From positions 1,915,501-1,979,500 of the forward strand of contig NZ_CP140098.1 of NCBI RefSeq assembly GCF_034440735.1: a stretch of 64,000 nt of DNA, written 5' to 3'. The stretch is from Deinococcus sp. AB2017081. GTDB lineage: Bacteria; Deinococcota; Deinococci; Deinococcales; Deinococcaceae. A model generated the notes under the pieces. It made no database searches. It was not told the DNA's origin and saw only the letters and a program-made list of their open reading frames with translations. Both the position numbers and the translations under genes were made by a program. Below, piece after piece: positions 9,777-20,629 of this stretch (position 1 is its first letter; every line of letters begins with the position of its first letter).

Positions 9777-10199
9777 TCAGCACGGGGCACGCCGGGGCAC
9801 GGGCCGCAGGTACGCGCGCAGCGGGGCGGTGATGCCCCGGGCCCGGTAGCCGGTCTCCTTCACCAGCCGGCCCCGCGCGTCGAAGGCCCCGCGCACGTCG
9901 AGGAGGCGGCCGGCGAAGCCCGTCCACTGCACGGCCACGCCCGTGAGGGTGCCGGCCCGGTCGTAGCTCTGGCGCACGCGCAGGGTGTTGTCCGGGATCA
10001 GCCGGGCGTACACGAGGCCGCGCACCCGCCCCGACGCGTCGAGCACGTACGTGGTCTCGCCGGCACGGCACGACCGCAGGCCGCCGGCGGTCACTGCGGT
10101 CGGGTCGGGCGTGTCCCGGTACGGCACGGGCGGCAGGCCCTGCGCGCCGGCCAGCGCGAGCGCGGTCAGCAGGAGGGGGGCGACGAGTCGGACAGCCAT
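9777..10199 (-). CDS. exported hypothetical protein, 140 aa, paralog of 9363-9728
   Basis: MAVRLVAPLLLTALALAGAQG is a clear signal peptide, probably cleaved after AGA or AQG. The mature part matches the neighbouring 121-aa protein across RVRQSYDRAGTL, WTGFAGRLLDVRG and FDARGRLVKE. Its two mature-part cysteines (LRSC near the N-terminus, PC at the end) could form a disulfide outside the cytoplasm. It begins 22 bases after the mutase stop with no strong SD. Function unknown. Confidence 0.75.
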   Translation of the reverse strand: MAVRLVAPLLLTALALAGAQGLPPVPYRDTPDPTAVTAGGLRSCRAGETTYVLDASGRVRGLVYARLIPDNTLRVRQSYDRAGTLTGVAVQWTGFAGRLLDVRGAFDARGRLVKETGYRARGITAPLRAYLRPVPRRAPC

Positions 10200-10221
10200 G
10201 TTTGCGGGGATGTCCTCCCGC

Positions 10222-12372
<2,151 letters not shown>

Positions 12373-12408
12373 GGGAACCTCCGTGTGAGTGCATCATGCC
12401 ACGCGCGG

Positions 12409-12424
12409 CCAAACGGGCGTTTGG
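12409..12424. promoter_or_regulatory. palindrome upstream of mutase operon (candidate operator)
   Basis: CCAAACGGGCGTTTGG has perfect seven-base arms around GG and lies 37-52 bases upstream of the mutase ATG, where a repressor could block transcription. The half-site AAACG recurs at 12517-12533. The binding protein is not identifiable from the window. Confidence 0.4.
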
Positions 12425-12516
12425 GGCGGCGCGCGCCGTCACACCCGCAGGAACACGCCCTGCCCGCCGAGCGTCTCGGTTCCATGAAGCCGGCCCCACC
12501 CACGCCCGCCCCACGC

Positions 12517-12533
12517 CGTTTAACGTTGAAACG
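12517..12533. promoter_or_regulatory. second inverted repeat in the mutase/PEBP divergent region
   Basis: CGTTT-7 bases-AAACG uses the same five-base half-site as 12409-12424 in the opposite order. It lies about 62 bases upstream of the PEBP-like gene. Confidence 0.3.
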
Positions 12534-12594
12534 ATTCTGTGTGGCACGCCGTCGACCGCGTGCCGTGCAGGGATCCACCCCTGGAGGTACACCC

Positions 12595-13245
12595 ATGACC
12601 CGTTCCCTCACCGCCCTTGGCCTTCTCGCCGTCGGTGCGAGCCTCGCCGCCTGCGCTCCCAGCGCGTCCACCATGATCGGCGGCGCGAACCCCGGCAACG
12701 CCGGCCTGAACCCCGCGCAGCGCCTGACCGTCGCGCAGCCCGCCCCGGCCGCCACCGCCCGGGGCCTCACGCTGACCAGCCCGACCTTCGCCAACGGCGG
12801 CGCGTACCCGGCCGCCCAGGTCGCCAGCGGCTTCGGCTGCAGCGGCCCGAACATCAGCCCCGCCCTGAACTGGACCGGCGTGCCCGCCGGCACCCAGTCG
12901 CTGGTGCTCACCACGTACGACCCGGACGCGCCCACCGGCAGCGGGTTCTGGCACTGGAGCGTGTACAACATTCCCGCCACCGCCACGGGCCTCGCCCAGG
13001 GGGCCGGCAATCCCGGCGGTACCCTGCCGGCCGGCGCGCGGCAGCTGAACAACGAGGGCGGCCAGCCGGGCTTCGTGGGCGCGTGCCCGCCCGTCGGCGA
13101 CCGGGCCCACCGCTACGTGTTCACGCTCTACGCCCTGAGCGGCACCCTGGAACTGCCGGCCGGCACGACCCCCGCCGTGCTGGGCTTCATGCTGAATGGC
13201 CAGGTGCTGGCCAAGACCAGCATCACGGCGTACTACGGCCGCTGA
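12595..13245 (+). CDS. YbhB/YbcL-type PEBP-family lipoprotein
   Basis: Phosphatidylethanolamine-binding-protein fold of the bacterial YbhB type. The N-terminus MTRSLTALGLLAVGASLAAC is a lipoprotein signal, so Cys20 anchors it outside the cytoplasm; this differs from the cytosolic E. coli YbhB. The fold signatures are present: SPTFANGG, CSGPNISPALNW, YDPDAPTGSGFWHWSVYNIP, and HRYVFTLYAL near the end. At 216 aa it is a normal length plus the export region. The SD GGAGG lies eight bases before the ATG. The ligand is unknown. Confidence 0.88.
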   Translation: MTRSLTALGLLAVGASLAACAPSASTMIGGANPGNAGLNPAQRLTVAQPAPAATARGLTLTSPTFANGGAYPAAQVASGFGCSGPNISPALNWTGVPAGTQSLVLTTYDPDAPTGSGFWHWSVYNIPATATGLAQGAGNPGGTLPAGARQLNNEGGQPGFVGACPPVGDRAHRYVFTLYALSGTLELPAGTTPAVLGFMLNGQVLAKTSITAYYGR

Positions 13246-13376
13246 GCCCCCCTGACACCGTCCGGCGGTGACCCCGGTCTGACGCGCTCCATGCCTCCCT
13301 CGGCGTGGGGCGCGCCGTCATGTGCTCCGGTGGTGGCGTGATGAAGTTCACAGCAGAATGGCCGTGATGTGTTCTG

Positions 13377-13412
13377 TTCACGATCAATGTAAGCAATGTT
13401 AGACTGGCGGGC
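13377..13412 (+). promoter_or_regulatory. promoter of rpe (leaderless)
   Basis: -35 TTCACG at 13377-13382, a 17-bp spacer and -10 TAGACT at 13400-13405, seven bases before the GTG start at 13413. It is the most complete promoter of the leaderless set. Confidence 0.7.
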
Positions 13413-14087
13413 GTGACTGCCGATGCCACCGTGCCGCGCCGCGTGCACCTCGCGCCCAGCCTGCTGTCGTGTGATTTCACGCGTCTGGGCGAGGAACTCC
13501 GCACCATCCAGAGCGCCGACTGGGCGCATGTGGACGTCATGGACGGCCAGTTCGTGCCGAACATCTCCTTCGGGCTCCCGATCCTGGCGGCGGCGCGGCG
13601 CGCCACGACCCTGTTCCTGGACGTCCACCTGATGATCGACCGGCCCGAGCGCTACCTGCGCGACTTCGCAGATGCCGGGGCCGACGGCCTGACCGTGCAT
13701 GTCGAGGCCACGCCCCACATCCACCGCGCCGTGCAGCAGATCCGCGAGCTGGGCAAGAAGGCAGGCGTCACTCTGAATCCTGGCACGCCGCTGGAGGCCG
13801 TGCGTCCCGTGCTGGCCGACGTCGATCTGGTACTGGTCATGAGCGTGAACCCCGGCTTCGGCGGCCAGAAGTTCATCCCACAGAGCCTCGACCGCATCCG
13901 TACGCTGCGCCGCTGGCTCGACGAGCTGGGCAGCCCGGCAGAACTTCAGGTGGACGGTGGGGTCAGCCCCACGAATGCCCGCGCGGTGGTGAATGCCGGA
14001 GCCACCTGCCTGGTCGCCGGCAGCGCCGTGTTCGGCTCGGACGGGGCGGCGGCGGGCCTGGAACGCCTGCGTGAGGCCCTGAAATGA
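13413..14087 (+). CDS. rpe: ribulose-5-phosphate 3-epimerase
   Basis: TIM-barrel epimerase of the pentose phosphate pathway, interconverting ribulose- and xylulose-5-phosphate. Family marks run in order: [25 protein letters not shown] (metal/catalytic Asp), [21 protein letters not shown], the second catalytic Asp in LQVDGGV and the phosphate loop LVAGSAVFG. At 224 aa it is full length. The start is GTG, fixed by the leaderless promoter. comB follows eight bases downstream, forming a two-gene unit. Confidence 0.95.
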   Translation: MTADATVPRRVHLAPSLLSCDFTRLGEELRTIQSADWAHVDVMDGQFVPNISFGLPILAAARRATTLFLDVHLMIDRPERYLRDFADAGADGLTVHVEATPHIHRAVQQIRELGKKAGVTLNPGTPLEAVRPVLADVDLVLVMSVNPGFGGQKFIPQSLDRIRTLRRWLDELGSPAELQVDGGVSPTNARAVVNAGATCLVAGSAVFGSDGAAAGLERLREALK

Positions 14088-14094
14088 GGCACCC

Positions 14095-14820
14095 TTGAGA
14101 CTCCGCGTCGATCTGCTCCCACACGGGACGTACCCGGACGTCGTCATGGTCATCGACGTGCTGCGGGCCACCACGACCGCGATCACGTATCTGGAACGTG
14201 GCGCGGACGCGCTGCTGCTGACCGCGACCCCGGACGTGGCGCTGCACCTCAGGCTGGAGGGCGGCGGCAGGTATGTCCTGGGTGGGGAACGGGGCGGCCT
14301 GCCCATCCCCGGCTTCGACTTCGGCAACAGCCCGGTCGAGGCGTCGGCACAGAATTTCACCGGGCGTATGGTCGTGATGAACACCACCAACGGAACCGGG
14401 GCCGCGCACACGGCCGCGCAGACCGGCAAGCACGTCTTTCTGGCGGCCCTCACGAACGCACATGCCGCCGCCCGCCGGGCCCGTGCCACCGCCACCGAGG
14501 AGATCGCCATCGTGTGTGCCGGCACCGATGAGCGTGTGGGTCTGGAGGACGTGTATGCCGCCGGGGTGCTGGCCGAGTATCTCCTCGCCATGGGGGAATT
14601 CAGCATCGACGACGGCGCGCGCATCGCCCTGACCGTGCGGCGCAACGGCGGCAATCCGCTGGAGGCGCTGGGCAGCAGCGGTCACGGCCAGCACCTGGCC
14701 CGCCTGGGCCTGGGCGAGGACGTCCGGGCGGCGGCGGGCCTGAGCACCAGCACCCTGGTGCCCACCCTGGTGCCCGGCGACGACGTGCCCACCGGAACCC
14801 TGCGCTTCCTGGCGGGCTGA
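14095..14820 (+). CDS. comB: ComB-family 2-phosphosulfolactate phosphatase
   Basis: Mg-dependent phosphatase family that hydrolyses 2-phosphosulfolactate. [14 protein letters not shown] near the N-terminus and [28 protein letters not shown] and IVCAGTDE further on are the family blocks. The start is TTG at 14095: the GAGG overlapping the rpe stop lies five bases upstream and no ATG or GTG fits. At 241 aa it is normal. In bacteria the real substrate is often unclear; the rpe neighbour suggests a link to sugar-phosphate metabolism only loosely. Confidence 0.85.
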   Translation: MRLRVDLLPHGTYPDVVMVIDVLRATTTAITYLERGADALLLTATPDVALHLRLEGGGRYVLGGERGGLPIPGFDFGNSPVEASAQNFTGRMVVMNTTNGTGAAHTAAQTGKHVFLAALTNAHAAARRARATATEEIAIVCAGTDERVGLEDVYAAGVLAEYLLAMGEFSIDDGARIALTVRRNGGNPLEALGSSGHGQHLARLGLGEDVRAAAGLSTSTLVPTLVPGDDVPTGTLRFLAG

Positions 14821-14844
14821 GCCCCGGCTCACATGGCCGCTCCC

Positions 14845-14855
14845 TACACTGGGGC
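14845..14855 (+). promoter_or_regulatory. leaderless -10 element
   Basis: TACACT at 14845-14850, five bases before the ATG at 14856. Confidence 0.5.
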
Positions 14856-15350
14856 ATGATCCGCACCGGTCTGGCCATCCTGACGCTGCTCGCGGGCAGC
14901 GCCCACGCCGCCACGTTCACAGACACGAAGAACGGCTTCACCGTCACGGCCCCGGCCGGGTGGGAGCAGGTACCGTACGCCGGCACCGCCGTCGTGTACA
15001 TGAGCCCCCGGCGCGTGGCGGGCTTCGGCCCGAACATCAACGTCATCGTGCAGACGGTGCCGGCGGGACTCACGCAGGCGCAGTTCCACGCCAGCAGCCT
15101 CGCCCAGATCCGGAAGTACGTCACCGGTGGCAAGGTCATCCAGTCCCGCGCGGTCACGCTGGGCGGCCGGCCCGCGAACGAGGTCGTCTACACCGGGCGG
15201 CAGGGCGAGTTCAGCCTGTATTTCATTGCGGTGTACGCGGTCAAGGGCACGCGGGCGTACATCGTGACCGGCACGACCGTCCTGGGACAGCAGGGCACCA
15301 TGGCCCAGACGACCCGCGCGTTTGCCTCCAGCCTGAAGATCACCCGGTAG
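14856..15350 (+). CDS. exported PsbP/DUF1795-like hypothetical protein, 164 aa
   Basis: MIRTGLAILTLLAGSAHA is a signal peptide with a likely cleavage site after AHA. The mature part has the Mog1/PsbP-like pattern: FTDTKNGFTVTAPAGWEQ at the N-terminus, a VVYMSPRR strand, INVIVQTVP, and a C-terminal FASSLKITR typical of the end of these domains. Function outside the cytoplasm is unknown. It has its own promoter; the next gene follows behind another -10. Confidence 0.7.
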   Translation: MIRTGLAILTLLAGSAHAATFTDTKNGFTVTAPAGWEQVPYAGTAVVYMSPRRVAGFGPNINVIVQTVPAGLTQAQFHASSLAQIRKYVTGGKVIQSRAVTLGGRPANEVVYTGRQGEFSLYFIAVYAVKGTRAYIVTGTTVLGQQGTMAQTTRAFASSLKITR

Positions 15351-15391
15351 GGGAGGGCGGCATGTGCGCCGCCGCGCCGAGCGGTGGTGGG

Positions 15392-15406
15392 TAGCATGAA
15401 GAAGCG
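15392..15406 (+). promoter_or_regulatory. possible -10 element
   Basis: TAGCAT at 15392-15397 lies nine bases before the ATG at 15407, slightly further than in the other leaderless genes. Confidence 0.35.
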
Positions 15407-17122
15407 ATGAACGCCACCCAGCCTGACCTGCCGAGCCTGTTGCGGAACCGTGACGTGCGCGCCGTCCACGAGCATCTGACCGATGTCCAGGCGCGGTTCG
15501 AGGCCGGGCAGCTCCATGAACGTGATCTGCTGGCCGCCGTCCAGCCCTTCTTCTCCTCTGACCTCACCCTGGCCGAGGGCTTCCGGCAGTGGATGGACGA
15601 GTTTCCCGGCGACTACGCGGCCCATGTGTCGATGGCGGCGTGGTTCCTGGGCCGTGGGTGGGAGGCCCGGGGGCAGGCCACGTCGAATCTGGTCAGTGAC
15701 CAGGGCCGGCGGGCGCTGGTGCAGTTCCTGACCCAGGCCGACGGCTGTGCCCGGCACGCCACCACCCTGACGGACAATCCGCTGGCGGCGTGGAGCGTGG
15801 TGGGGCAGGCCAGCAACACGCAGGGCTGTCAGCTGACGCTGGACGACGTGCAGCGGCAGGCGTATCCAGACTGGTTCCTGCAGGGAACCGGGGCCAATCC
15901 GACCAGCCTGCACCTGCGGCGGTTGATGCTCCTGCACCTGCGCACCGAGTGGGGCGGCAGCGAGGAGCACATGCTGACCTTCGTGCGCCAGCAGCAGGAC
16001 GCCCGGCTGCTGTCCGACACGGATGTCCAGCGGCTGTGGGCCGAGTTCCACTCGCGCGTCTCACACCACGCGATGCACTTTGCCGGCGACCCGGCGAAGG
16101 CCGTGGAACGCGCCCGGATGGCCGCCGACCTGGATCCGGCCGAGGCGGAGCAGCTGTTCATCGCCCTGACCGGTGCAGACGCTCCCACGTCCGACCGACT
16201 GGACGCCCTCAGGCGCTACCTGACGGCCGCCGAACAGGATCGTGCCATCACGCCACACGGCAATTTCGCGTGGGCCCTGCACTACAGCGGCGACTGGGCG
16301 CAGAGCGAGGTGCCGCGTATCGGGGCATTGCTGACCCGTGCCGCGAACGCCGGCGATCCCGACTCGGCTGTGATGCTCGGAAGGCTGCAGGTGACTCACG
16401 CCAACTGGCGGCTACCGGACGCGCTGCCGCTGCTTAAGATGGCGCGTGACCGGGGCCACACCGAGGCCGCCGAGACCATCGTGCATCTTCGCGGCCTCAT
16501 TCCCAACCCGACGGCATCGGACACCGCCCAGAAGCGCGACGACATCCTCAAGGCCGCGAACCTGCTGAGCGCCCAGATGAGCTGGGAGGTCTACCGGCAC
16601 TTCGCTGACTACGAACAGCAGTTCAGCCTGGAGCCCCGCCAGCGGTTCCTGTACCTGCACCGGGCTGCAGACGCCGGCGAGAACGATGCCCGCTATGAAC
16701 TGTCCCAGCAGCTCCGGGCGGGACACGTCGAACTGGGCGATGACGGCGTTCTGAGGCCCGTCGACACCGCCCCGCTCCAGGACAGCCTGGACTACGCGAA
16801 ACACCTCCTCGAACGTGCGGCGGGGAGCGGCCACACGCCGGCCAGGGCCCTGATCGGCAGGATGAACGACCGGGACTGGCAGGCCAGGACGGCCCGGCGT
16901 CCGAAAGTGAAGCCGGTGGCGGCCAGCTCGTCGACCGTCAGCACGCCGCCTGATCGGAACCTCCGTATTCCCTGGGTCGTCCTGGCCGTGCTGGCCTTCG
17001 GCATCTTCAGGGGATGCAGCCAGATGGCGACCCCGGCTGCATCCGCTCAACCGCCGGCGCTCGATCAGGAGGTCGCGGAGCGGATCTTCGGCCCGGTGTC
17101 GCCCGGATCACCCGGGCGATGA
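15407..17122 (+). CDS. helical-repeat (Sel1/DUF4034-like) protein with C-terminal membrane anchor, 571 aa
   Basis: Mostly alpha-helical protein. Residues about 30-180 resemble DUF4034 regions (PGDYAAHVSMAAWFLGRGWEARG). Further on come Sel1/TPR-like stretches: LLTRAANAGDPDSAVMLGRLQVTHANW, YLHRAADAGENDARYELSQQL and LLERAAGSGHTPARALIGRM. A single hydrophobic helix (about 521-536, IPWVVLAVLAFGIF) lies near the C-terminus and is followed by a short tail. The likely topology is a large domain on one side anchored by its end. No partner gene is nearby and the function is unknown. Confidence 0.7.
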   Translation: MNATQPDLPSLLRNRDVRAVHEHLTDVQARFEAGQLHERDLLAAVQPFFSSDLTLAEGFRQWMDEFPGDYAAHVSMAAWFLGRGWEARGQATSNLVSDQGRRALVQFLTQADGCARHATTLTDNPLAAWSVVGQASNTQGCQLTLDDVQRQAYPDWFLQGTGANPTSLHLRRLMLLHLRTEWGGSEEHMLTFVRQQQDARLLSDTDVQRLWAEFHSRVSHHAMHFAGDPAKAVERARMAADLDPAEAEQLFIALTGADAPTSDRLDALRRYLTAAEQDRAITPHGNFAWALHYSGDWAQSEVPRIGALLTRAANAGDPDSAVMLGRLQVTHANWRLPDALPLLKMARDRGHTEAAETIVHLRGLIPNPTASDTAQKRDDILKAANLLSAQMSWEVYRHFADYEQQFSLEPRQRFLYLHRAADAGENDARYELSQQLRAGHVELGDDGVLRPVDTAPLQDSLDYAKHLLERAAGSGHTPARALIGRMNDRDWQARTARRPKVKPVAASSSTVSTPPDRNLRIPWVVLAVLAFGIFRGCSQMATPAASAQPPALDQEVAERIFGPVSPGSPGR

Positions 17123-17189
17123 GGGGAACCGGGCGGCCGCCTGTCTGTGAACCGCATCGGCGCTGACCCTTGCACCTCCCCGCACCCGC

Positions 17190-17202
17190 TACCCTGTTCC
17201 GT
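17190..17202 (+). promoter_or_regulatory. leaderless -10 element of nspC
   Basis: TACCCT at 17190-17195, seven bases before the ATG at 17203. It decides this start over an in-frame upstream start at 17170. Confidence 0.55.
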
Positions 17203-18426
17203 ATGACCGTGTCCGACCTCGTCCTGCCTGAAGTCACGCCCGTCGAGTCCATCGACTTCGCGGCCATTCCCAGTCCGGCCTTCGTGCTGGACGAGTCGCG
17301 ACTGCGCCGCAACCTGGCCCTGATCCAGCACGTGCAGCGCGAGAGCGGGGCCCAGATCATCGTGGCCTTCAAGGGCTTCTCGATGTGGTCGGCCTTCCCG
17401 GTGCTGCGCGAGTATGGCATCACGGGCGCGACGGCCAGCAGCCTGAACGAGGCGATCCTGGCAAAAGAGGAGATGCAGGGCGAGGTGCACGTGTACGCGC
17501 CGGCCTACAGCGCCGAGGACTTCCCGCGCATCCTGGAACTGGCCGACCATCTGGTCTTCAATTCCTTCTCGCAGTGGGCCCGCTTCCGCCCGCAGGTCGA
17601 GGCCGCGCGGGCCGCCGGGAAGACCGTCCACGTGGGCATCCGCGTGAATCCCGAGTACGCCGAGGTCGAGACGGATCTGTACAACCCGGCCGGGCCGTAT
17701 TCGCGCCTGGGCGTGACCCGCCGCGAGTTCCGGGACGACCTTCTGGACGGTGTGGACGGCCTGCACTTCCACACCCTGTGCGAGAAGGACAGCGACACGC
17801 TGGAGCGCACGCTGGAGGTGCTCGAGCGGAACTTCGGAGAGTTCCTGCCGCGCATGCAATGGGTCAACTTCGGCGGCGGGCACCTGATGACCCGAGAGGG
17901 CTACGACCTCCCGCGCCTGATCCGCGTGGTGAGGGCCTTCCGCGAGAAGTGGGGGGTACACGTGATCCTGGAACCCGGCAGCGCCTTCGGGTGGCAGACC
18001 GGCTGGCTGGTCAGCAGCGTGCTGGACGTGGTGCACAACGTCAAGGACGCCGCGCTGCTCGACGTGTCGGTCTCGGCCCACATGCCCGACGTGCTGGAGA
18101 TGCCGTACCGGCCGCGCATCCTGGGGGCGGGCGATCCGCCGGAGCTGGATCACCACCGCGAGACGGACTCGGGCGTGGGCGGCCACCCGTACCTGATCGG
18201 CGGCACCACCTGCCTGGCAGGCGACGTCGTGGGGGAATACGTGTTCGACCGCCCGCTGGACGTGGGTGACCGCGTGGTCTTTGACGACATGATCCATTAC
18301 ACGATGGTCAAGACGACGTTCTTCAACGGCGTGAAGCACCCGGACATCGGGATCCTGCATCCGGACGGCGCGTACGAGCGCGTGAAGACCTTCGGCTACG
18401 AGGAATTCCGGGCCAAGCTGAGCTGA
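17203..18426 (+). CDS. nspC: carboxynorspermidine decarboxylase
   Basis: PLP-dependent alanine-racemase-fold decarboxylase that releases norspermidine or spermidine from the carboxylated precursor. The PLP lysine is K57 in VAFKGFS. FHTLCEKD, WVNFGGGH, LEPGSAFGW and TTCLAGDVVGEYVF (Cys337) are the family blocks, with HYTMVKTTFFNG at the active-site edge. At 407 aa it is slightly longer than most NspC. No carboxynorspermidine dehydrogenase gene is adjacent. Confusion with diaminopimelate decarboxylase is unlikely given the CLAGD block. Confidence 0.9.
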   Translation: MTVSDLVLPEVTPVESIDFAAIPSPAFVLDESRLRRNLALIQHVQRESGAQIIVAFKGFSMWSAFPVLREYGITGATASSLNEAILAKEEMQGEVHVYAPAYSAEDFPRILELADHLVFNSFSQWARFRPQVEAARAAGKTVHVGIRVNPEYAEVETDLYNPAGPYSRLGVTRREFRDDLLDGVDGLHFHTLCEKDSDTLERTLEVLERNFGEFLPRMQWVNFGGGHLMTREGYDLPRLIRVVRAFREKWGVHVILEPGSAFGWQTGWLVSSVLDVVHNVKDAALLDVSVSAHMPDVLEMPYRPRILGAGDPPELDHHRETDSGVGGHPYLIGGTTCLAGDVVGEYVFDRPLDVGDRVVFDDMIHYTMVKTTFFNGVKHPDIGILHPDGAYERVKTFGYEEFRAKLS

Positions 18427-18437
18427 TATCGAGTGCG

Positions 18438-18467
18438 GCTGAACCGCTCACATTGGAGCGGTTCAGC
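18438..18467. terminator. terminator hairpin after nspC
   Basis: A perfect 12-bp stem (GCTGAACCGCTC and complement) with a six-base loop starts 12 bases after the nspC stop and lies before the convergent hydrolase gene. No T tract follows. Confidence 0.65.
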
Positions 18468-18566
18468 CCGGGCGGAGCGAGGAGTAGCGGAGCCGTGTCG
18501 CGCGGGATGGAGAAACATCCGGTGCCGCTCTGGAGGGGTCAGAAGGGAGCGCCTCACCGCCGAGGC

Positions 18567-19496
18567 TCAGGAACTCCGCGTCCCGGCGAGGCGTTCGAGG
18601 CGTTGCAGGAAGGCCACCAGCCGGCTGGCCACCGCCGGCGAGAAGCGGTTGCCGCCCATGTGTGCTCCGCTGAGGGTCACCACGTCGCTCACGCCGGGCT
18701 GGGCGTAGCTGCTCAGGCGCTGGGCATTGATGGCGGCCGGCACGACCTTGTCGTCCGGGCTGCTCACGATGAACAGCGGCAGGGGCGGCACCAGGGCGGT
18801 CAGGTGCAGCGGATCGTACTGGGCGACCCGCGAGTGATCGACGTTGTACGCCGCCCTGATCTCAGATCGGCGCGACGGCGCGGAGGCCCACGCGCCGCTC
18901 AGGCTCACCCACGCGTCGATCAGCGCGACGCCGCGCACCTCGTAGGGGGCTCCGGGCAGGGCACTGCGCAGGGCCAGCAGGCCACCCATGCTCAGGCCCA
19001 GGGCATACGTGCGGCCGTTCCATGGATACGTGCGGACGGCCGCGAGGTGAGCGGCGGCCGACGTGTACAGGGCGCTGGCGCTGCCCCAGCTGTTCGGGCC
19101 GCCGTCGCCGCTCAGCAGCACCGCGAAGTTCGCATTCAGCAGGGCACTGAGCAGGACATTCACCTGGGGGCTGTCTCGCAGGCGTTCGGCAGTCTGGGCG
19201 CGTGGGTGCGACACGATGACCAGCGGGCACGGCCGCGCGGCACACGCTGCCGGCACCCGCAGGTACGAGGCGCCCCCAGCCGTGTTCTGGCGGATCCAGC
19301 GGTCGACCGTGAGCGGTGCGGCGCCGGCATCCCCCGGGCCCACGCTGCCCATGAACACGCTTCCGATCAGCAGCGCAGCCCACCGCGCCCGGCATCGGCG
19401 GACTCGCACGGCTGTGGATGGGCGCTGCAGTGAACCAGGGCGTGGTGAAGTCTGCCCACCAGGGGGCGTCGTGATCCGGAGTGGTCGGTGGGGCAC
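18567..19496 (-). CDS. exported or anchored alpha/beta hydrolase
   Basis: Serine hydrolase with a full triad: nucleophile Ser169 in GLSMGG, acid Asp248 or Asp249 in SSPDDKVVP, His279 in SGAHMGG. A hydrophobic stretch (AALLIGSVFMGSVG, about 40-55) follows a basic N-terminus, so export or membrane anchoring is likely. The GTG start at 19496 is supported by GGAGGTGAT seven bases upstream, which matches the 16S anti-SD completely; a GTG at 19409 would give a more typical signal peptide. It starts four bases after the acyltransferase stop. The substrate is unknown. Confidence 0.75.
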   Translation of the reverse strand: MPHRPLRITTPPGGQTSPRPGSLQRPSTAVRVRRCRARWAALLIGSVFMGSVGPGDAGAAPLTVDRWIRQNTAGGASYLRVPAACAARPCPLVIVSHPRAQTAERLRDSPQVNVLLSALLNANFAVLLSGDGGPNSWGSASALYTSAAAHLAAVRTYPWNGRTYALGLSMGGLLALRSALPGAPYEVRGVALIDAWVSLSGAWASAPSRRSEIRAAYNVDHSRVAQYDPLHLTALVPPLPLFIVSSPDDKVVPAAINAQRLSSYAQPGVSDVVTLSGAHMGGNRFSPAVASRLVAFLQRLERLAGTRSS

Positions 19497-19500
19497 CGCA

Positions 19501-20628
19501 TCACCTCCCGAACAGCAGCAGACTGACCGGCGTCCGCCGCAGTGCGTGGGCCAGCAGCGCCGGCACGACGATCGCCACCACCAGATACGCGAGCAGGGTG
19601 GCGATCACCTGCGCGTCGGAGCCGCTTGGCGGCTGCCAGCGTTCCAGGAACTGCAGCACGGCCGGATGCAGCAGGTAGACCTGCAGGCTCACGATCCCCA
19701 GGCTGGCGAGCGCCCGCTGTCCCGGGCCGGGCCGCAGTTGCATGCGCCATACCAGCCCCAGCAGATTGAGGGCGACCAGCGTGGTATACGCCCACGACAG
19801 CGCGTCGAACAGCACCGGGGTCGCGCGGCCGGTGCGCAGGTATTTCAGGGCCTCGGGCAGATAGATGGCGAACACCGAGAGCATCAGGGCGATCAGCGCC
19901 CAGCGGTGATCACGCCACCACTGCGGGAATTCCCGCAGCCGCGCCCCCACCGCCACCCCCAGCAGCAGCGGCAGGACGTACCACAGGACGCTGCTGGTCG
20001 GGTACTGCAGCTGCAGCACCTCCCGGTTCAGGAAGTAGATCCCGATCTGCAGGGGAATGCCGACCATCAGCGTATCCACGATGCGGGGCCGTCGCCGGGC
20101 GACCAGCACCAGCAGCGGCAACACCGCGTAGACCTCCAGCGCGATCAGCAGGAAGTACAGGTGGAAACTGGCCTTGCCGTACAGCAGCCACGACCGCCAC
20201 TGTTCCGGATCCGTGATGGACTGTGGACTGCGCTGCTCCGTCCACACGTACCACAGCGCATACAGCACGGTCCACAGCACATAGGGCCACGCCGCCCGCA
20301 TCGTGCGGCGCAGGGCGTAGCGCCGCAGGTTGTAGCGGCGCAGCAGGCTGCGGGTCAACACCAGTGCCGACAGGAACACGAAGGCCGGCACCGCGAAGTG
20401 CAGCGTGCGGTTCAGGATCTCTGCAGCGACATACGGCCCGCTGCCGGGATCGAGGTGCCGCAGCGCCACCCCCGTCGAGTGGTGGATGATGACCTCGAGG
20501 ATCGTGATCCCCCGGAAAGTGTCCACGCTGGCCCGCGCCGATGGCCTCCGGCGGGGTGGACGGGCCGGCACCGTGGTCGGCTCGGGGGTCGGAGCGCTCA
20601 GCGGGCGGCCCAGTGGGTGAACCGTCAC
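19501..20628 (-). CDS. membrane acyltransferase, acyltransferase-3 (OafA/YrhL) family
   Basis: Polytopic enzyme of about ten helices that transfers acyl groups to sugars or cell-envelope glycans. The active-site His is in LEVIIHHSTG near the N-terminus; FAVPAFVFLSALVLTRS (helix 2), SFHLYFLLIALEVYAVLPLL and the C-terminal VYLLHPAVL are family features. A 35-residue Pro/Arg-rich cytosolic tail precedes the first helix. The GTG start lies one base after the tyrA stop, so translation is coupled. The downstream hydrolase could act on the same product, which is inference. Confidence 0.85.
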   Translation of the reverse strand: MTVHPLGRPLSAPTPEPTTVPARPPRRRPSARASVDTFRGITILEVIIHHSTGVALRHLDPGSGPYVAAEILNRTLHFAVPAFVFLSALVLTRSLLRRYNLRRYALRRTMRAAWPYVLWTVLYALWYVWTEQRSPQSITDPEQWRSWLLYGKASFHLYFLLIALEVYAVLPLLVLVARRRPRIVDTLMVGIPLQIGIYFLNREVLQLQYPTSSVLWYVLPLLLGVAVGARLREFPQWWRDHRWALIALMLSVFAIYLPEALKYLRTGRATPVLFDALSWAYTTLVALNLLGLVWRMQLRPGPGQRALASLGIVSLQVYLLHPAVLQFLERWQPPSGSDAQVIATLLAYLVVAIVVPALLAHALRRTPVSLLLFGR

Positions 20629-20629
20629 G

